Notes: generated by a model not told the origin, from the letters alone. A stretch of 64,000 bases of DNA from Macrolepiota albuminosa (GCA_027475525.1 JAMWFC010000051.1:310001-374000), one strand, 5' to 3'. Numbered from the stretch's first letter, positions 21,526-35,366 are shown. Numbers and translations: made by a program.

Positions 21526-22552
21526 CTACTGCCTCTTCTTTTCATCTGCACTGAACTTGTTCGGCGCCTCGGTCTCTAACGGGCTCTGGATACTTGCCAA
21601 CGCTTTGAATCCAAACAACAGGATCGGTAAAAGCACAAAGAACACAATGAGCAATGAAGTAATTAGACCTGGTGTAAGGAGCTGGTAACGTTTAAGGATG
21701 CCACCTTGCGCAAGGGTGGTATTCAAGGGCGCAGACGCGGACTCGAAAACTGGCCAGGTGGATGTTTCTGCCTTGGGTTGTTGGCGAGTGCCATGCTGCA
21801 CGGAGAAGGTGGCTGCAGAGATGCCAGTATATACAACGAGGTGATTTGGATAATTTGACGAAAAGTATTCGAGCTCATTTGCGAGCTGCGAAGCTGTGAG
21901 GCAAGTTATAGAAATGCCTTCACATAGAAAGAGTAGATGACGTACTGTAAAGAGAGACTTTATCCTTCCTCGTGCCACCAATCTGGTCCTCAAGTGACGG
22001 CAATCTGATATTTATGATGTTCTTCGTGTCTTGCACGGATTGTTCTGGCACAGTGCCAAGTGTGAGGTCGACGGTGTCGAATCCGCAGCGTTCTGCAATA
22101 ATTTCGGCAATGTCGGAGAGGTCGGCGCTTTCTTGTGGTCTGACATATTGGAACTGGCGCTGGGATGCGTATCCTCTTAGGAATTGAGCGAACCTTGACG
22201 AGGGTGACAGAGTTCGCAAGTCGGAGGCATGTAGCTAATACACGGTCAACTCGTCGTTCGTCATTGCTCGAGAAAAGCACCCACTCCTTCCTGACCAACG
22301 AGAATTACAGCATCTAGCTTGCAAACATCTTCATTGAGCAAAAGACTCTCAAGCAAATGCTGCGATTGCGTGGCACTGGAGGAGAGTTGGTCAAGGGATT
22401 TCGACCTGGACAACGAAATTCAGAAAGATTTGGCAGATAAACAAGGATGAGACCTACGGCTTTGAAGACCATGCTAAAAATGGTACAGTTCCAGAATAAG
22501 CGAGGGTAAGGGGACAGAAGGCAGCTGCAGCGAAGACAAGCCTTCCAGCCAT
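21526..22552 (-). CDS. V-ATPase S1/Voa1/BIG1-like ER membrane protein
   Basis: Four exons (22552-22458, 22405-22285, 22234-21946, 21893-21526) give 290 aa. It is a type I membrane protein: signal peptide MAGRLVFAAAAFCPLTLAYS, luminal domain opening with TVPFLAWSSK, then one membrane helix near the C-terminus (LITSLLIVFFVLLPILLFGF) with ALASIQSP after it. The extreme C-terminus KKRQ fits the KKXX retrieval signal for the endoplasmic reticulum. The layout and helix region match the Ac45/Voa1/BIG1 family, which helps assemble the V-ATPase membrane sector and, for BIG1, affects beta-1,6-glucan in the cell wall. Which branch this belongs to cannot be decided here. Confidence 0.65.
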
Positions 22553-23740
22553 GGAAAGTGTTCGAGGGTTAGTAGTCTGCACTTCAGGCGTCACAGGAGA
22601 CTCCCGGCCGAGGTGCCGAATTCGAAGTGCCGTTCGGCGAGGGTGGCATTCTCTGAGGGTTGGCTTTCTTCTTTCTTTATAAGAAATGATGTTTTCCTGT
22701 CCTGTAATATATGGATGGATAAATACACTTGCGATTTGTTCGCCTTTCAAATTGCACACAATACTTTCTTTACTTCCTGGAAATTTAAACCATTTTTCGT
22801 CGTCACAGGCCTAGGTCACATCACTTGCACCCCTCACGAATGTGTTAAGAATAACCAGACGTCCAGGTTGGTCGCCGCTTAAAATGTTCGACCTCGCCGC
22901 TCCCTCTCAAGAGGGGATACTACAAATCTCGAGAATATCAACTACTGACACTACGGTGTCGCTGAGCAAATTCACGAAGGCCTATTTTTAATAGGTAGTA
23001 TAAGAGGGCCCTTATGGATTCTACTTCACTGTCACGCATACTAATTGACACACGCGTTTTAACAAAAATCAGCTACTGTTCCCTATGTTCATGTTTTGTT
23101 AGAAGCATCCAATCGTCAGTAACATGAAGTGTTCAAAGACACGGGACGCGCTTAATCCATTATGTTCATGTTTTGTTAGAAGCATCCAATCGTCAGTAAC
23201 ATGAAGTGTTCAAAGACACGGGACGCGCTTAATCCATCGTTGAGTACGCGTACAAAGGTCGAACATCCATTGTCTTGAACTGTTCAACGCCGTTCACTAG
23301 AAGGGTTTTTCTGAAGGTTAAACGTCGACGAAACCCGAATCTCTTCAATCATATGTATTTATTTACTATACACGGCATGCAAACCAAGCTGCATTCCAGA
23401 TGGCCTACAGTTCCCTACAGAATAGTCCACAAGCTCGCCATCTGGAAATGTAATATCAATGATGTACGCAAATAGGATCGGGGCTAATTGCGAGTTGAGT
23501 CGCACAGTGGTATTGACTAATGTGGCATCATCGTCACAAGACAAAGTGAGGGGGCTATATGGTAGAGAGTATAAAGGAACGTGAGTGCTGCGACATTGCA
23601 GGTCGTATAGTGCTGGAGGAAATACAGGTCTGCGAGTTGAAGTGCAGAATTGCGATGATTTAAGGATACAGATCACAGAAATACCAGACGTGACAGAGAT
23701 GAGAAAAGAAAAAACCAGCAGAGAATAATCTTGAGCTGGG
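22553..23740. other. Intergenic region with duplication no. 11
   Basis: No confident gene. It holds the 77-base duplication at 23084-23237. A frame on the minus strand (23359-23740) continues from the NEP1 gene and could be a read-through extension or chance. Confidence 0.5.
23084..23237. repeat. 77-base exact tandem duplication no. 11
   Basis: Copies 23084-23160 and 23161-23237 are identical and lie in non-coding sequence. Confidence 0.95.
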
Positions 23741-25145
23741 TCAGACAATATCCCAGAGTTCTTCGAGGGCGCAGCAGAACTAAAATGACAAAATGAGCAT
23801 CGAATTGAATCACGTAGATTTCCACTCACCTTGCCGCATGCAACACTTGCACTCAGCGCATAGTCGCTGATACTGATTTTTTCGTCGACGTAAGCATCAG
23901 CGAAATCGTCTTTTCCACGTGCCATGGCACCGACGACGACTGCGATATTGTGAGTCGTTGGCAAAGTCGGAAGGTATTGAGAGAGGCGTTGAGTTGGAGC
24001 GTCACCAGAAAGTGCTACGCAAACAGGTGAGGCCAATGTAGGTAACGGATTATACATACTCACTGAGCTTAATGGTATTTGGGGGTAGATGATCGATGAC
24101 GGGATTCTAAAGTGCAACTGTGAACAAAGTGCATTGGATAAATGGAGGTATCAAACGCACTTTGATGACCTTGAGCAGCTTTTCAGGTCCGTTGACTCCC
24201 CTGATAGATAACTTGTGCAGGAGTTGTACTGATTATCGCGATATATAAAAGACATTTGCAAATTACCAGAAAGAAACCCACCCATCAGCCCACTGAACCT
24301 CTTGAACGTCCTAGGAATGCGAACATGGGGGTTGACCTCGATGAGCACACCCTTGGCCGTATGTATATACACCTGCAGCAGCCCAGCCTTATTGAGAGGC
24401 GAGTCCAGGAGCGTCAACAAGCACTATCGAAACAGGAAAATAGTTGCATAAATTGCGGTACTCAACAATACACGCGCCGCACCTGGTGAGTAATATCAGG
24501 CCTTGCATCAGCAATATCACGCCCGGTCTTGGCCAAGATGCCCTGGTGATCGTCACAGTTGAGCAACGTATATTTCACATCACCCTCTCCCTTTCCGTTT
24601 CTGCCTTTTCCCGAACCACCGCCGGATATTCTGTACGCCTCAAGACAGGCTTGCTCCAAAATGACATAAAGACGGCGGCTGGACGACGACGCACCGCCAC
24701 GGGCGACGTGCGCCTGAACAGGTAGCATGGAAGGGTTCGCAACTACAGGAATGGGGTTATGCGGGTTTGGCTGCAGCATCTTCGCACGGGATTTTGAAGC
24801 TGGGAGTGGTTTTGTAGGCCGTTCTTTGCCGGAAGCGTTGTTGTGGACGACAGTAAGTACGGTTGTTGGCTGAAATTTTGTTGCGTCAAGAGACGAATCG
24901 ATTTGCATACCCTGATTTCCGTGAATTTCACTTTCTCCATCCGGTTCCTCAGAAGCGTGAGTCGGGCTCAGCTGACGCCTTCGCTGATGTGGACGCTCAC
25001 CAGGCGTCGATTTAGGACGAGGTGGGGTCTCTATTGTGTCGGCCTCAGAGAATTTTTGGGGGGTTGGGTGAAGGAGCTGGTCCAAATCCTTTTTATCGAG
25101 TGAACCAGAATGGCGACGACGGCGGGCCGGGATCGAACTGTCCAT
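23741..25145 (-). CDS. NEP1: 18S rRNA pseudouridine N1-methyltransferase NEP1/EMG1
   Basis: SPOUT-class methyltransferase acting on a pseudouridine of 18S rRNA and required for small-subunit assembly in the nucleolus. Six exons (25145-24483, 24423-24282, 24228-24161, 24106-24064, 24014-23830, 23779-23741) give 379 aa. An unusually long N-terminal extension of about 150 charged, Pro/Ser-rich residues precedes the enzyme. The core shows [69 protein letters not shown] (written here with its Ile variant), [26 protein letters not shown] and [20 protein letters not shown]. All junctions keep the frame. If the last intron is retained the frame stays open far downstream. Confidence 0.96.
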
Positions 25146-25462
25146 GATCGAATTTTGGGCAATTTATATGGGAAAAGAATTAGTCTAATGTGGCCCTGCG
25201 TCCCTCTCTGCGCTTTGGCTCTGAATGAGAAGAAAGGAATGAAGATGAAAGCCTGCGAACTCCAGACCCCACAAGTGCGATGGCGAACTGTTGCTTCCAA
25301 AAGTTTTCACAACACGTGCTTCACTGTCCCTGAATCCGGCACAAACGCAAATCGAATTTCATAACATCATTGACTATATATGACTTCATGGAAAAAACGG
25401 ATATGTAGTTAAGTATCGTAAAATATTAAACATTCACATCGCCAAGCCATCGCACAAAACGC
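25146..25462. other. Intergenic region
   Basis: Promoter side of NEP1 and 3' flank of actin. No feature recognised. Confidence 0.6.
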
Positions 25463-27291
<1,829 letters not shown>

Positions 27292-27625
27292 TGTTGATTG
27301 GTTAGAATTAGAAAGATAAGGGGCCCTGTTGGGTGGATACGATGGTTATATAATGCTCTACGGAGTTTTCTGCTGCGTACTGCGGCGTATTACCTTGGCG
27401 TTCTCGTTGTTGGGCGGAGGGGAGATGTCACGTAGGCAAATTCCGAACTCGTCTCACAAAGTGCGCTTATCCGATTGCATTAGGGCCGGCCGGCTGCGAA
27501 ACACTGCCACTTGTCGATCCATCAAAGGAAACAGCTTTTCATATGTGATGTCTTGAAAAGCGGTAATGCTCGTGATTATCTTCCGTACTTAAGAAGTCGT
27601 TCCCAGCTTCAGTAAATCCTTCAAC
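27292..27625. promoter_or_regulatory. Divergent promoter region between actin and P450
   Basis: 334 bases serve both genes. TTATATAA at 27346-27353 fits a TATA box for actin, about 55 bases from its start. Short pyrimidine-rich stretches precede the P450 start. Confidence 0.5.
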
Positions 27626-30279
27626 ATGCCGCTCCCTCCTGGACCACTGTATCTTGCAAATCGCCTGCCCTCTCTCCTGGTTCCTCTGTTTTCAGTCCAT
27701 CTTCTCAATCGTGTTCTGGGCTCTCGTTTCCATATCTATCTTCCCACTTGGGCTGTGATCGTCTCTGTAGTCCTTGCAATTCCCCTTGGCATCACAATCA
27801 AATTTTCTTGTATCGATTTCATCAACCGCAGGAATGCCGCAGCTCTCGGCGCTGTTCTGCCTCCGCGTGTCAAAGACAAATATCCATTTGGTCTCGGACT
27901 ACTGATTGATAGCATTAGTAATCTCAAGACTGGGTATCCAGGTTCGCTCCAGCATTCTAGCAGATAGCAAGTGTCTCAACTTGCTTTAGCATTAGTAATC
28001 TCAAGACTGGGTATCCAGGTTCGCTCCAGCATTCTAGCAGATAGCAAGTGTCTCAACTTGCTTCAGGCGAACTTTTGATACCCTGGGGAAACAGTATGGC
28101 AATACCTTCAATATCAGAATCCTCTTCGAAGACAGGGTAAGTACTTTCATCCTGTGAAAAACACACACTTATGTCTGCAGATCCTTACCGTCGAGCCCGA
28201 ATACATAAAAGCCATCTTAGCTTCCCAATTTGATGATTTTGAAAAAGGTCGGTGCTCTTCTTCCCGAAGGATGCAATTACTCACTGTTCGTCCTGCCTCG
28301 CCAGGGCCCGTGTTCTACCACCAACTACACTCGTTCCTAGGGACCGGCGTGTTCAACTCCGATGGTATGCCAGCTTTCATTCGTATGACTTTCCAGGGCT
28401 TATGCCTCCGGTACAGGTGATATGTGGAAGTAAGTAAAAGACCGGTCGCCATCAATCAGTCCAATTAAGTACTCGCATACAGGTTCCACCGTGCCATGAC
28501 CCGGCCCTTCTTTAGCAAAGACCGGATCACCCATTTTGACATCTTCGAACGCCATGCTCAGGATGCAATTCAGCAACTAAAAGCCAGACTAAAGGAAGGG
28601 TTTCCCGTTGACATTCAGGTAAAGTTCGTGTTGTTACATCGTCAAATTTTCATCTTAAGCTCCTGTCAGGACCTGGCCTCGCGCTTCACTATGGACTCTG
28701 CTACCGAGTTTCTCTTTGCAAAAGACGTACAATCCCTTGGCGCAGGACTACCTTACCCTCACTACTCCCCTCTCGCGCGCTCGACATCCTCCAGAATTCA
28801 TCCAGCCAATATCTTCTCCAAAGCATTCGATGAAGCACAGCAACGCCTCGCGCTCAGGGCCCGGTTCGGCGCGGCTTGGCCCCTGTCAGAATTCTGGAAG
28901 GACAAGGTCGCTGAGAAGATGGGCCCCATCTTCGATTTCATCAACCCCATTTTGACCGCGGCTATCTCAAGGAACAAGGCAGCTGGCAATTTCGAAAAGC
29001 TTGGGGCTAACGTCGACCGTGAGGTCCAGGATGGGGAATGTTTGCTTGATCATTTGATTAAATATACGGATGGTATGAACTTTCTTCCCAATCATTCTTC
29101 TCTCAATGCCACTCATGTTCCGTGTAGATCCAATAGTCTTGCGTGACGAGACACTCAACATTTTGCTCGCGGGAAGAGACACTGTACGCCGCACGTCATG
29201 TTCTCATTCTTATGCTTCAATAGAACATGTTCCTAGACGACAAATTCAATCTCTTATGCTATTTATATGCTTGCTAAGCACCCGAATGTTCTCAGCCGTC
29301 TCCGAAACGAAATCTTGTCCAAAGTCGGCAGTTCTAGGCGACCTACATATGATGACATGAAGGAGATGAAATACTTGCGCGCGGTTATTAACGGTAAGGT
29401 TCGTATTCAGCTTCAAATGCAAAAGTTCTCAGATTTTTTTCATGCAGAAACTCTAAGGCTATATCCTGCCGTGTAAGTGCTATATCTTCTCTCTCAAGTA
29501 AGGATAACAATTAACATTGGGACTCAGACCCTTCAACATCCGGTAAGAGTGTGGAAGTTTAGACCACAAGCCATTTTGCTCACTATCCGTGACAGTACAT
29601 CAAACAAAGCAACGTTATGGTCATCCAAGATAGGCGGAAAACCTTTCTACATTCCTGCAAACACTAAGTCAATATATACTTTCGTCATGACATTGATTGT
29701 GTCTCATTAATGCATACAGAATTCCATACAGTGTATTTTTGATGCACCGTCGTACTGATCTCTGGGGCCCAGACGGTATGTCTCTATGACTTAGGTACCA
29801 GTAACAGAGACAATCAACTCTCGCAGCGAACAAGTTTGATCCAGATAGATTCCTTGACGACAGGCTACGCACCTATCTTACTCCAAATCCCTTCATCTTT
29901 CTTCCCTTCAATGCAGGACCACGCATCTGTCTTGGTCAACAGGTATATACTTTGCAGTAACTCAGCACCCTTAGCCTGATATTCCGCATAGTTTGCCTAC
30001 CATGAAACGTCGTTCTTCCTAATTAGGTTGCTGCAAACCTTCTCCAGCATAACAATGGCACCAGAGGCGCAGCCGCCCGAATCACTCCCGCCGGATAGCT
30101 GGGCTGGTTCGCCTGGAACCAAAGGTGATGAATTGCGGCCCAAAACCTATCTAACAATGTCAATCTTTGTGAGTGAAGTCACTGAATAAATCACTGAATA
30201 TCTCATTGATGTACTACTAATCATCATCTAGGGCGGCTGTTGGGTCAGGATGGAAGAAGATGCTGAGAGCACAAATTAA
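27626..30279 (+). CDS. Cytochrome P450, CYP63-like (one-base lesion)
   Basis: Membrane-bound haem monooxygenase of the CYP63 type, a family tied to alkane, fatty-acid and xenobiotic oxidation in wood- and litter-decay fungi. Sixteen exons give about 595 aa. A hydrophobic N-terminal anchor ([18 protein letters not shown]) is followed by [35 protein letters not shown], the I-helix AGRDTTT, the K-helix ETLRLYP, and the haem loop [15 protein letters not shown] with the ligand Cys; it ends GGCWVRMEE. Exons of 13 and 15 bases occur. Exon 2 (28067-28136) is one base short: a T appears lost in the run at 28073-28076. It lies just after a 77-base duplication (27910-28063). It is not in any visible biosynthetic cluster. 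Confidence 0.92.
27910..28063. repeat. 77-base exact tandem duplication no. 15
   Basis: Copies 27910-27986 and 27987-28063 are identical and span the end of P450 exon 1 and most of intron 1. Confidence 0.95.
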
Positions 30280-30436
30280 ATATGAACCAATCATTACTTA
30301 TTCGTAATCTTATCTTTGTCCCAAATTGGATGAATGCAATCAAAGACAAACATAAGTATCGCGCTCGACGCGTCAGCAGAACACTGACGCCTGCTCTACC
30401 CTTTATTTCTCCTTCCCTTCATTTCCTGTCTGCAAG

Positions 30437-31617
30437 ATGCCGCTGGAGGCAACCATGATGATAATTGACAACTCTGAATACATGCGCAACGGCGACTACC
30501 AGCCTACTCGCTGGGAGGCACAGAAGGACGCCGTCAACGTCGTCTTCCAAACCAAAATTGACGCTAATCCAGAAAACACGGTTGGTATCATGACTATGGC
30601 AGGAAAGGGGTTAGTGTCTCAACATCGAAACTCTGTACTTTATATTCAACATTATGAATCCAGCCCTGAAGTTCTCGTTACACATTCCAAAGACCTTGGC
30701 CAGATATTACAAGGCCTGCACAAGGCTTCTTCAAATATCGGCGGCCAGATTGACATACCCACTGCGATTGCAATTGCCCAGCTAGCTCTGAAACATCGCG
30801 AGAATAAGAACCTTAGGCAGCGAATCATTGTCTTTGTCGCTTCGCCGTTGGAGGGCCCAGCAGCGGACGAGAAGGCGATGGTTAAGCTCGCAAAGAAACT
30901 CAAGAAGAACAATGTTGCGGTGGATGTTGTAAGCTACGGTGACGGGATTGAGGAGACGACAGGGGAGGAGAAGGGCGTACTTCGGGCATTCGTGGATAGT
31001 GCAAGCAGTGGCGATAACTCGTGCGTTCCCCTTCCATTCACGTATTACTCTCTTCTGACTGTATAACACAGACATCTTGTGTCAATACCTCCGAGTACAC
31101 GGCTGTTGTCTGATGCTCTGATATCTTCTCCAGTTCTATCGGAGGATCGCAGCTCCAGCATTCCTGCCGAGTTTGGAGGTTCTGGTGACGGTGTAGGAGC
31201 GTCTGGTTCTGGTGGAGCGAATCAATTCGAATTTGGTGTCGATCCTAGTTTGGATCCGGAGTTGGCTATGGTGAGATTGAACTTCTGCCAGATTCCTTCT
31301 TGTCACCAACCAGTGAACTTCAGGCATTACAAATGTCGATGCAAGAAGCACAGGCGCGAGAGGCAGCTGAGGCAGCAGCAGCCACTTCGAATCAGGCTGT
31401 GACGACACCTGTACCGCCATCAAACACAACAGCGCCTGCAGAACCAACTGACGACGAAGAGGAGCGGCTTCTTCGGCAAGCTTTGGCCATGTCGCAAGAG
31501 CATGATGATATTGAGATGGAGGGTGCAGATGAGGACGAGGATGAGGAGGCAGCAATTGCAAGGGCGATCGAGATGAGTATGCGCCCACAAGAGGATCAAC
31601 AGGAAGACAAGAAATAA
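30437..31617 (+). CDS. RPN10: 26S proteasome regulatory subunit RPN10
   Basis: Ubiquitin receptor of the 19S particle. Exons 30437-30609, 30664-31020, 31072-31270 and 31324-31617 give 340 aa. The von Willebrand A domain fills residues 1-190 ([52 protein letters not shown]). Three ubiquitin-interacting motifs follow: [16 protein letters not shown] (joined across intron 3), [17 protein letters not shown] and [15 protein letters not shown]. Yeast RPN10 has one such motif and animals two, so three is notable. The rest of the C-terminus is acidic or Ala-rich. All junctions keep the frame. Confidence 0.96.
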
Positions 31618-32285
31618 TGATCTGGTTTGGCGCACATCTCCTTCTAGTTCTTACAGAATGTTCTTGCGGGTGAAGGAGCTTTTAAGATGTTGATGTTTTT
31701 GGAAATCTGCTGTTTCCTTTTTTCTGTTCCGACTGACTGATTACCACAATCCTGCGAGGTGAAGAGCTTCAGCCGTGGCTCTCTCGTCGCAATTTCTCTT
31801 CATTCCGTCAATCGCGGCCACTAGGGCCGAGCACTATCGACCACACAATTGTGGTTGCAAGAGATTACAACTCATCCTCGATGTTTCAACAGTCAAATCG
31901 TCTGAATTGCCGTAGGTGTGTGCCCATGGTTGCGCTCGCATGAAAGTGTACTTGTAACAAGTATGCAACGTTCTCAAGAGGAACAATATCAACTGCTCCG
32001 CTTCTTGAGGTTTATATAGTTTCCTTCAAATCAGTGACAAGATTTAATTGGAAGACAGTGGGCATGAGCCGACCTTCTGAAATACATAAGGACGGCGGTC
32101 ACTCACGTGCCCGGAGTGAAGTTGCCGGAGTCGCCGGATCTCGTGTGATTCAGCCTCCCGTGTATTTAACGGAGCCAACCCCGCAATTTTGCTCTTGACA
32201 TCATTAACATGGCTGTCGATCTCTCCAAAGTTGTTGGCTTCACGCTTCCGGACCGTCCAGTCAGTATATTCTTGACATCATTAAC
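31618..32285. other. Intergenic region
   Basis: No gene recognised. It ends in the 77-base duplication that doubles the start codon of the hydratase gene. Confidence 0.6.
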
Positions 32286-32346
32286 ATGGCTGTCGATCTC
32301 TCCAAAGTTGTTGGCTTCACGCTTCCGGACCGTCCAGTCAGTATAT
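32193..32346. repeat. 77-base exact tandem duplication no. 16
   Basis: Copies 32193-32269 and 32270-32346 are identical. Each carries the start codon and first exon of the peroxisomal hydratase, with ATG at 32209 and 32286. Confidence 0.95.
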
Positions 32347-33638
32347 CTATTTTCTGGATTATTAATGACGATTTGACGTGTCTAGGTTTCATGGAACAAG
32401 AGGGATCTCTTGACTTACGCCGTTGGCGTAGGTGCTAAGAGCGACGACCTTTCCCTTGTATATGGTGCGTGACTCTCGAGTACGTATATGACTTGCTTGT
32501 GACGATGAATTGCAGAGCTTGGTGAGCTGGATCAACTGACAGGTGTACCACATTCGTCTAAATTTGGCGGCAGACAAATCATTTGCTGCACTTCCGACTT
32601 ATCCTGTGGTGCTTCCACTCAAAGGTGATGATCAGGATGTGAATGTGTTCTCAGAACGTGTTAAGGGAAGGCCCATTCCTGGCATGCCGCCTGTGGATCC
32701 AAACCGCATCGTATGTCTGACTTGCGCAATGAAGCAATGTTTCTCAATACTTTGATAGGTCCATGGTACGCAATCCATTGAAATTCTCAAGGAATTGCCA
32801 TTGGTCAGTGGACCCGGGTGGAAATGGACAACCCGCTACACCGGCGTTTCCGAAAACAGTGCGTGTTGCCCGGGTAAGATGTGTTCTGCAGACTAATTGG
32901 GGTGGTCCAGAAAGCGGTATTGTAGTCACCGCTGAGAACATGCTCGTTGACCCTAATGGGGTTCTATATGCCAAGCTCTACGTAAGTTTACACACAGTGT
33001 GTCTTTTGGGATGACGCACAAATGGTCTTAGAGCTCTGCCTTCAATGTCGGGGCAAAGGCGAATGGTGACAAGTACACAAAGGTTATTGCTGGCCCCCCA
33101 CAGGCAAAACCAATTCCAAAGGACCGTAAACCAAATTGGGTCGTAAAAGATCAAACAACACCCGATCAGGCGATTGTTTTCCGGCTCAGCGGTGACTATA
33201 ACCCTCTTCATATAGGTTTGTCGCTTCTATACTTTTTAATACCTTTCTCCAAACGCATGCTTTTCGTCTTCTCATAGATCCTAAAATTGGCAAATCAGCC
33301 GGCTTCGGCGGTGTCATCCTTCATGGTTTGGCGACATTCGGCTTCGCCGCCAGAGGTATCATAAAGGCGGTAGCGAACGGTGACCCTACGGCGTTGAAGT
33401 TTTTCGGTGTGCGATTCACCTCGCCTGTGAAACCCGGTGATGCCCTCGAGACCTCAGTATGGGAGGTTGGACCTGGTCCTAATGGAACCGTCGAAGTGGC
33501 GTTCGTCACCAAGAATCTCACGAGCGGAAAGGTATGAGTTCTTGATTTGTCCAATATCAGTTTCTTACCTTGTATCTCAAGGTTGCGTTGGGTGGGGGCA
33601 TTGCATACATTATAAAAGCTCCTTCATCAAAGCTGTAA
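32286..33638 (+). CDS. Peroxisomal enoyl-CoA hydratase 2 (MaoC-type)
   Basis: Hydrates trans-2-enoyl-CoA to (R)-3-hydroxyacyl-CoA in peroxisomal beta-oxidation. Nine exons (32286-32336, 32386-32464, 32516-32521, 32574-32710, 32759-32858, 32911-32981, 33032-33215, 33278-33531, 33582-33638) give 312 aa. The hydratase-2 motif is plain: FRLSGDYNPLHIDPKIGKSA, with the catalytic Asp and His in GDYNPLH, then GFGGVILHGLATFGFAARGI. The protein ends SSKL, a PTS1 peroxisomal signal. In yeast this domain is fused to a dehydrogenase (Fox2), whereas here it stands alone. Exon 3 is a 6-base microexon (AGCTTG). The ATG at 32286 was used because its copy runs into the true intron; an identical ATG lies at 32209. 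Confidence 0.94.
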
Positions 33639-33669
33639 AGTTTTTGAGTAATTTAAATAGAATTTAAAG

Positions 33670-34985
33670 TTAAATTTCCAGTTTTGCTTCTAATATGCGC
33701 CTTCGATCCAATAAATCATCAGCCTCCAAGTAACACCCTTTGAGCCATCTATTCGTCTCCCCTTCTTTCTCCTGCCCGTCAATGTCGCTGAATGCCGTGC
33801 GGGAATGTAAAATTCTGCGATTGTCAAAAATGACGGCATCTCCCTCTTGTAGGGTATAACGGTATACATTTGAGGGATCATCCAACGCCTCAGCGAAACG
33901 CCTCAACGCAGGATAGAAGGTGTCAGGCGTAGATGGCAGTAATGGCGCTTGGAACGGCGGAGAGTAATTTATGTGGCTGATCGTACCCGGCGGAGCGCCA
34001 AAGGCTGGATTAGCCAATTCAATCGTTGGATGTTCGCGTTGTAGGTGGTGCCCGTCATTTATGTAGTGAAATGGCACGGGGGTATTCGTGAGGACGTCGA
34101 AGTCGGATGGGTGCGTATTTCGAAGCAAGGCAGCACAGTGAACGGCATCAACAAAGATCGATTGACCACCTTGTACTCTGTTTCGCAAGCAGTGTAAAAT
34201 TTGGTATCGAGGGGGATGTTCGAGATACCTTTCCAGGAGCAGTGAGAACATATTCAAACCATCAAAAGCTTTGCTTACAGGAGATCCATATGAAGGCCAA
34301 GATCCAAGTTGGTATACGCAACATTCTTACTATTGCGAACGTTTCTGACATCCCATAATCGTCCATAAAATGTCGTACGGATGTAACCGAATATCTCCGC
34401 GAGGGTAGAAAGCTCGCAACTCTCATTTGAGGTCTCTACGTGAGGGACATCCTTCACAAATAGTAAACCATATCGAGAGATCTGCTTCAGAGCGGCTAGC
34501 AATCCTTCAGGAGTCTTTATAGATCTGTACGAGATGAAGAGGTCACGCGTCTGGGTCATAGTTCCATTATCCCAAGGCTCGCTCACAACCTCTTTGTGAA
34601 AAGCAGCAAGCTTTGCCGGAGAGGAGTGACGCTCAAGGAACGAGATACTAAAATGAGATTTATGACCATCCGTCCACTCGATTGCAACTCCGTCATCCAA
34701 GAGACGAACACCATCTGCAACTGGTTTTACGTCTGAAGGTACATCGGACGATTTGTGCAATTTTTGAGACGTAGTGGGATGTATGCACTCGGGAGACTGG
34801 CAGGAGTCCCGCAGCCAGACGTAAGGGAAAGTAGCTTTGAGGGTTTCGACGGTCAGTGAAGAAGGTCCTGCCTTGAGGGTCGACCAGCATCTCTGGTGAA
34901 CAGGCGATGGATTGACTGCAGATATCCGGAATTTTAGATTGGCATGTCGTAGTGAACGGTATAGCAGGGGAGAAGAAATCCACAT
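33670..34985 (-). CDS. Gamma-butyrobetaine/trimethyllysine dioxygenase-like protein
   Basis: Fe(II)/2-oxoglutarate oxygenase of the TauD/TfdA fold, in the carnitine-synthesis branch. Two exons (34985-34279, 34228-33670) give 421 aa. The Arg-rich N-terminus (MWISSPLLYRSLRHANLKFR) is a mitochondrial presequence. An N-terminal zinc-binding GBBH-like domain has VWLRDSCQSPECIHP. In the catalytic domain the metal-binding HxD is HMDLL, completed across the intron before YLEHPPRYQILHCLRNRVQG, and the distal His lies in RRILHSRTAF with the 2-oxoglutarate-binding Arg close by. Sequence alone does not decide between butyrobetaine and trimethyllysine as substrate. It is divergent from EMC1 over 381 bases. 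Confidence 0.9.
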
Positions 34986-35366
34986 GACGAGCGTGTAGGT
35001 GTATGAGCCCTTGAAGCGGTACTTCCCGTTTTTTCTATATTCAAAAGTTTCATCGAAAAATGTGACAACCGTTACGGCAATTCTTCGATATACCTGAATC
35101 TCTTTGTTTCATGATTAACTTCTTTACCGAATTACCTCAGGTAGACTTCCATTGCTGATAGTATATATAAGGACTGTACTTGTTATTTGCTTGGTATACC
35201 TTCACAGATTAGGACTATCAGTTGACTGAAGTCTTATGTGACTACTACACCGTCACAGTAATGACTAAAATGGAACATGTACTTATAAGTAAGTCTAACT
35301 AGTTTGTCGACTCTCCCCTCATTTAGACCAGATCACGTGGTCAGGTCCTAGCCACATACTTAACTA
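34986..35366. promoter_or_regulatory. Divergent promoter region between the dioxygenase and EMC1
   Basis: 381 bases without a gene. TATATATAA at 35162-35170 could act as a TATA element for EMC1. Confidence 0.4.
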
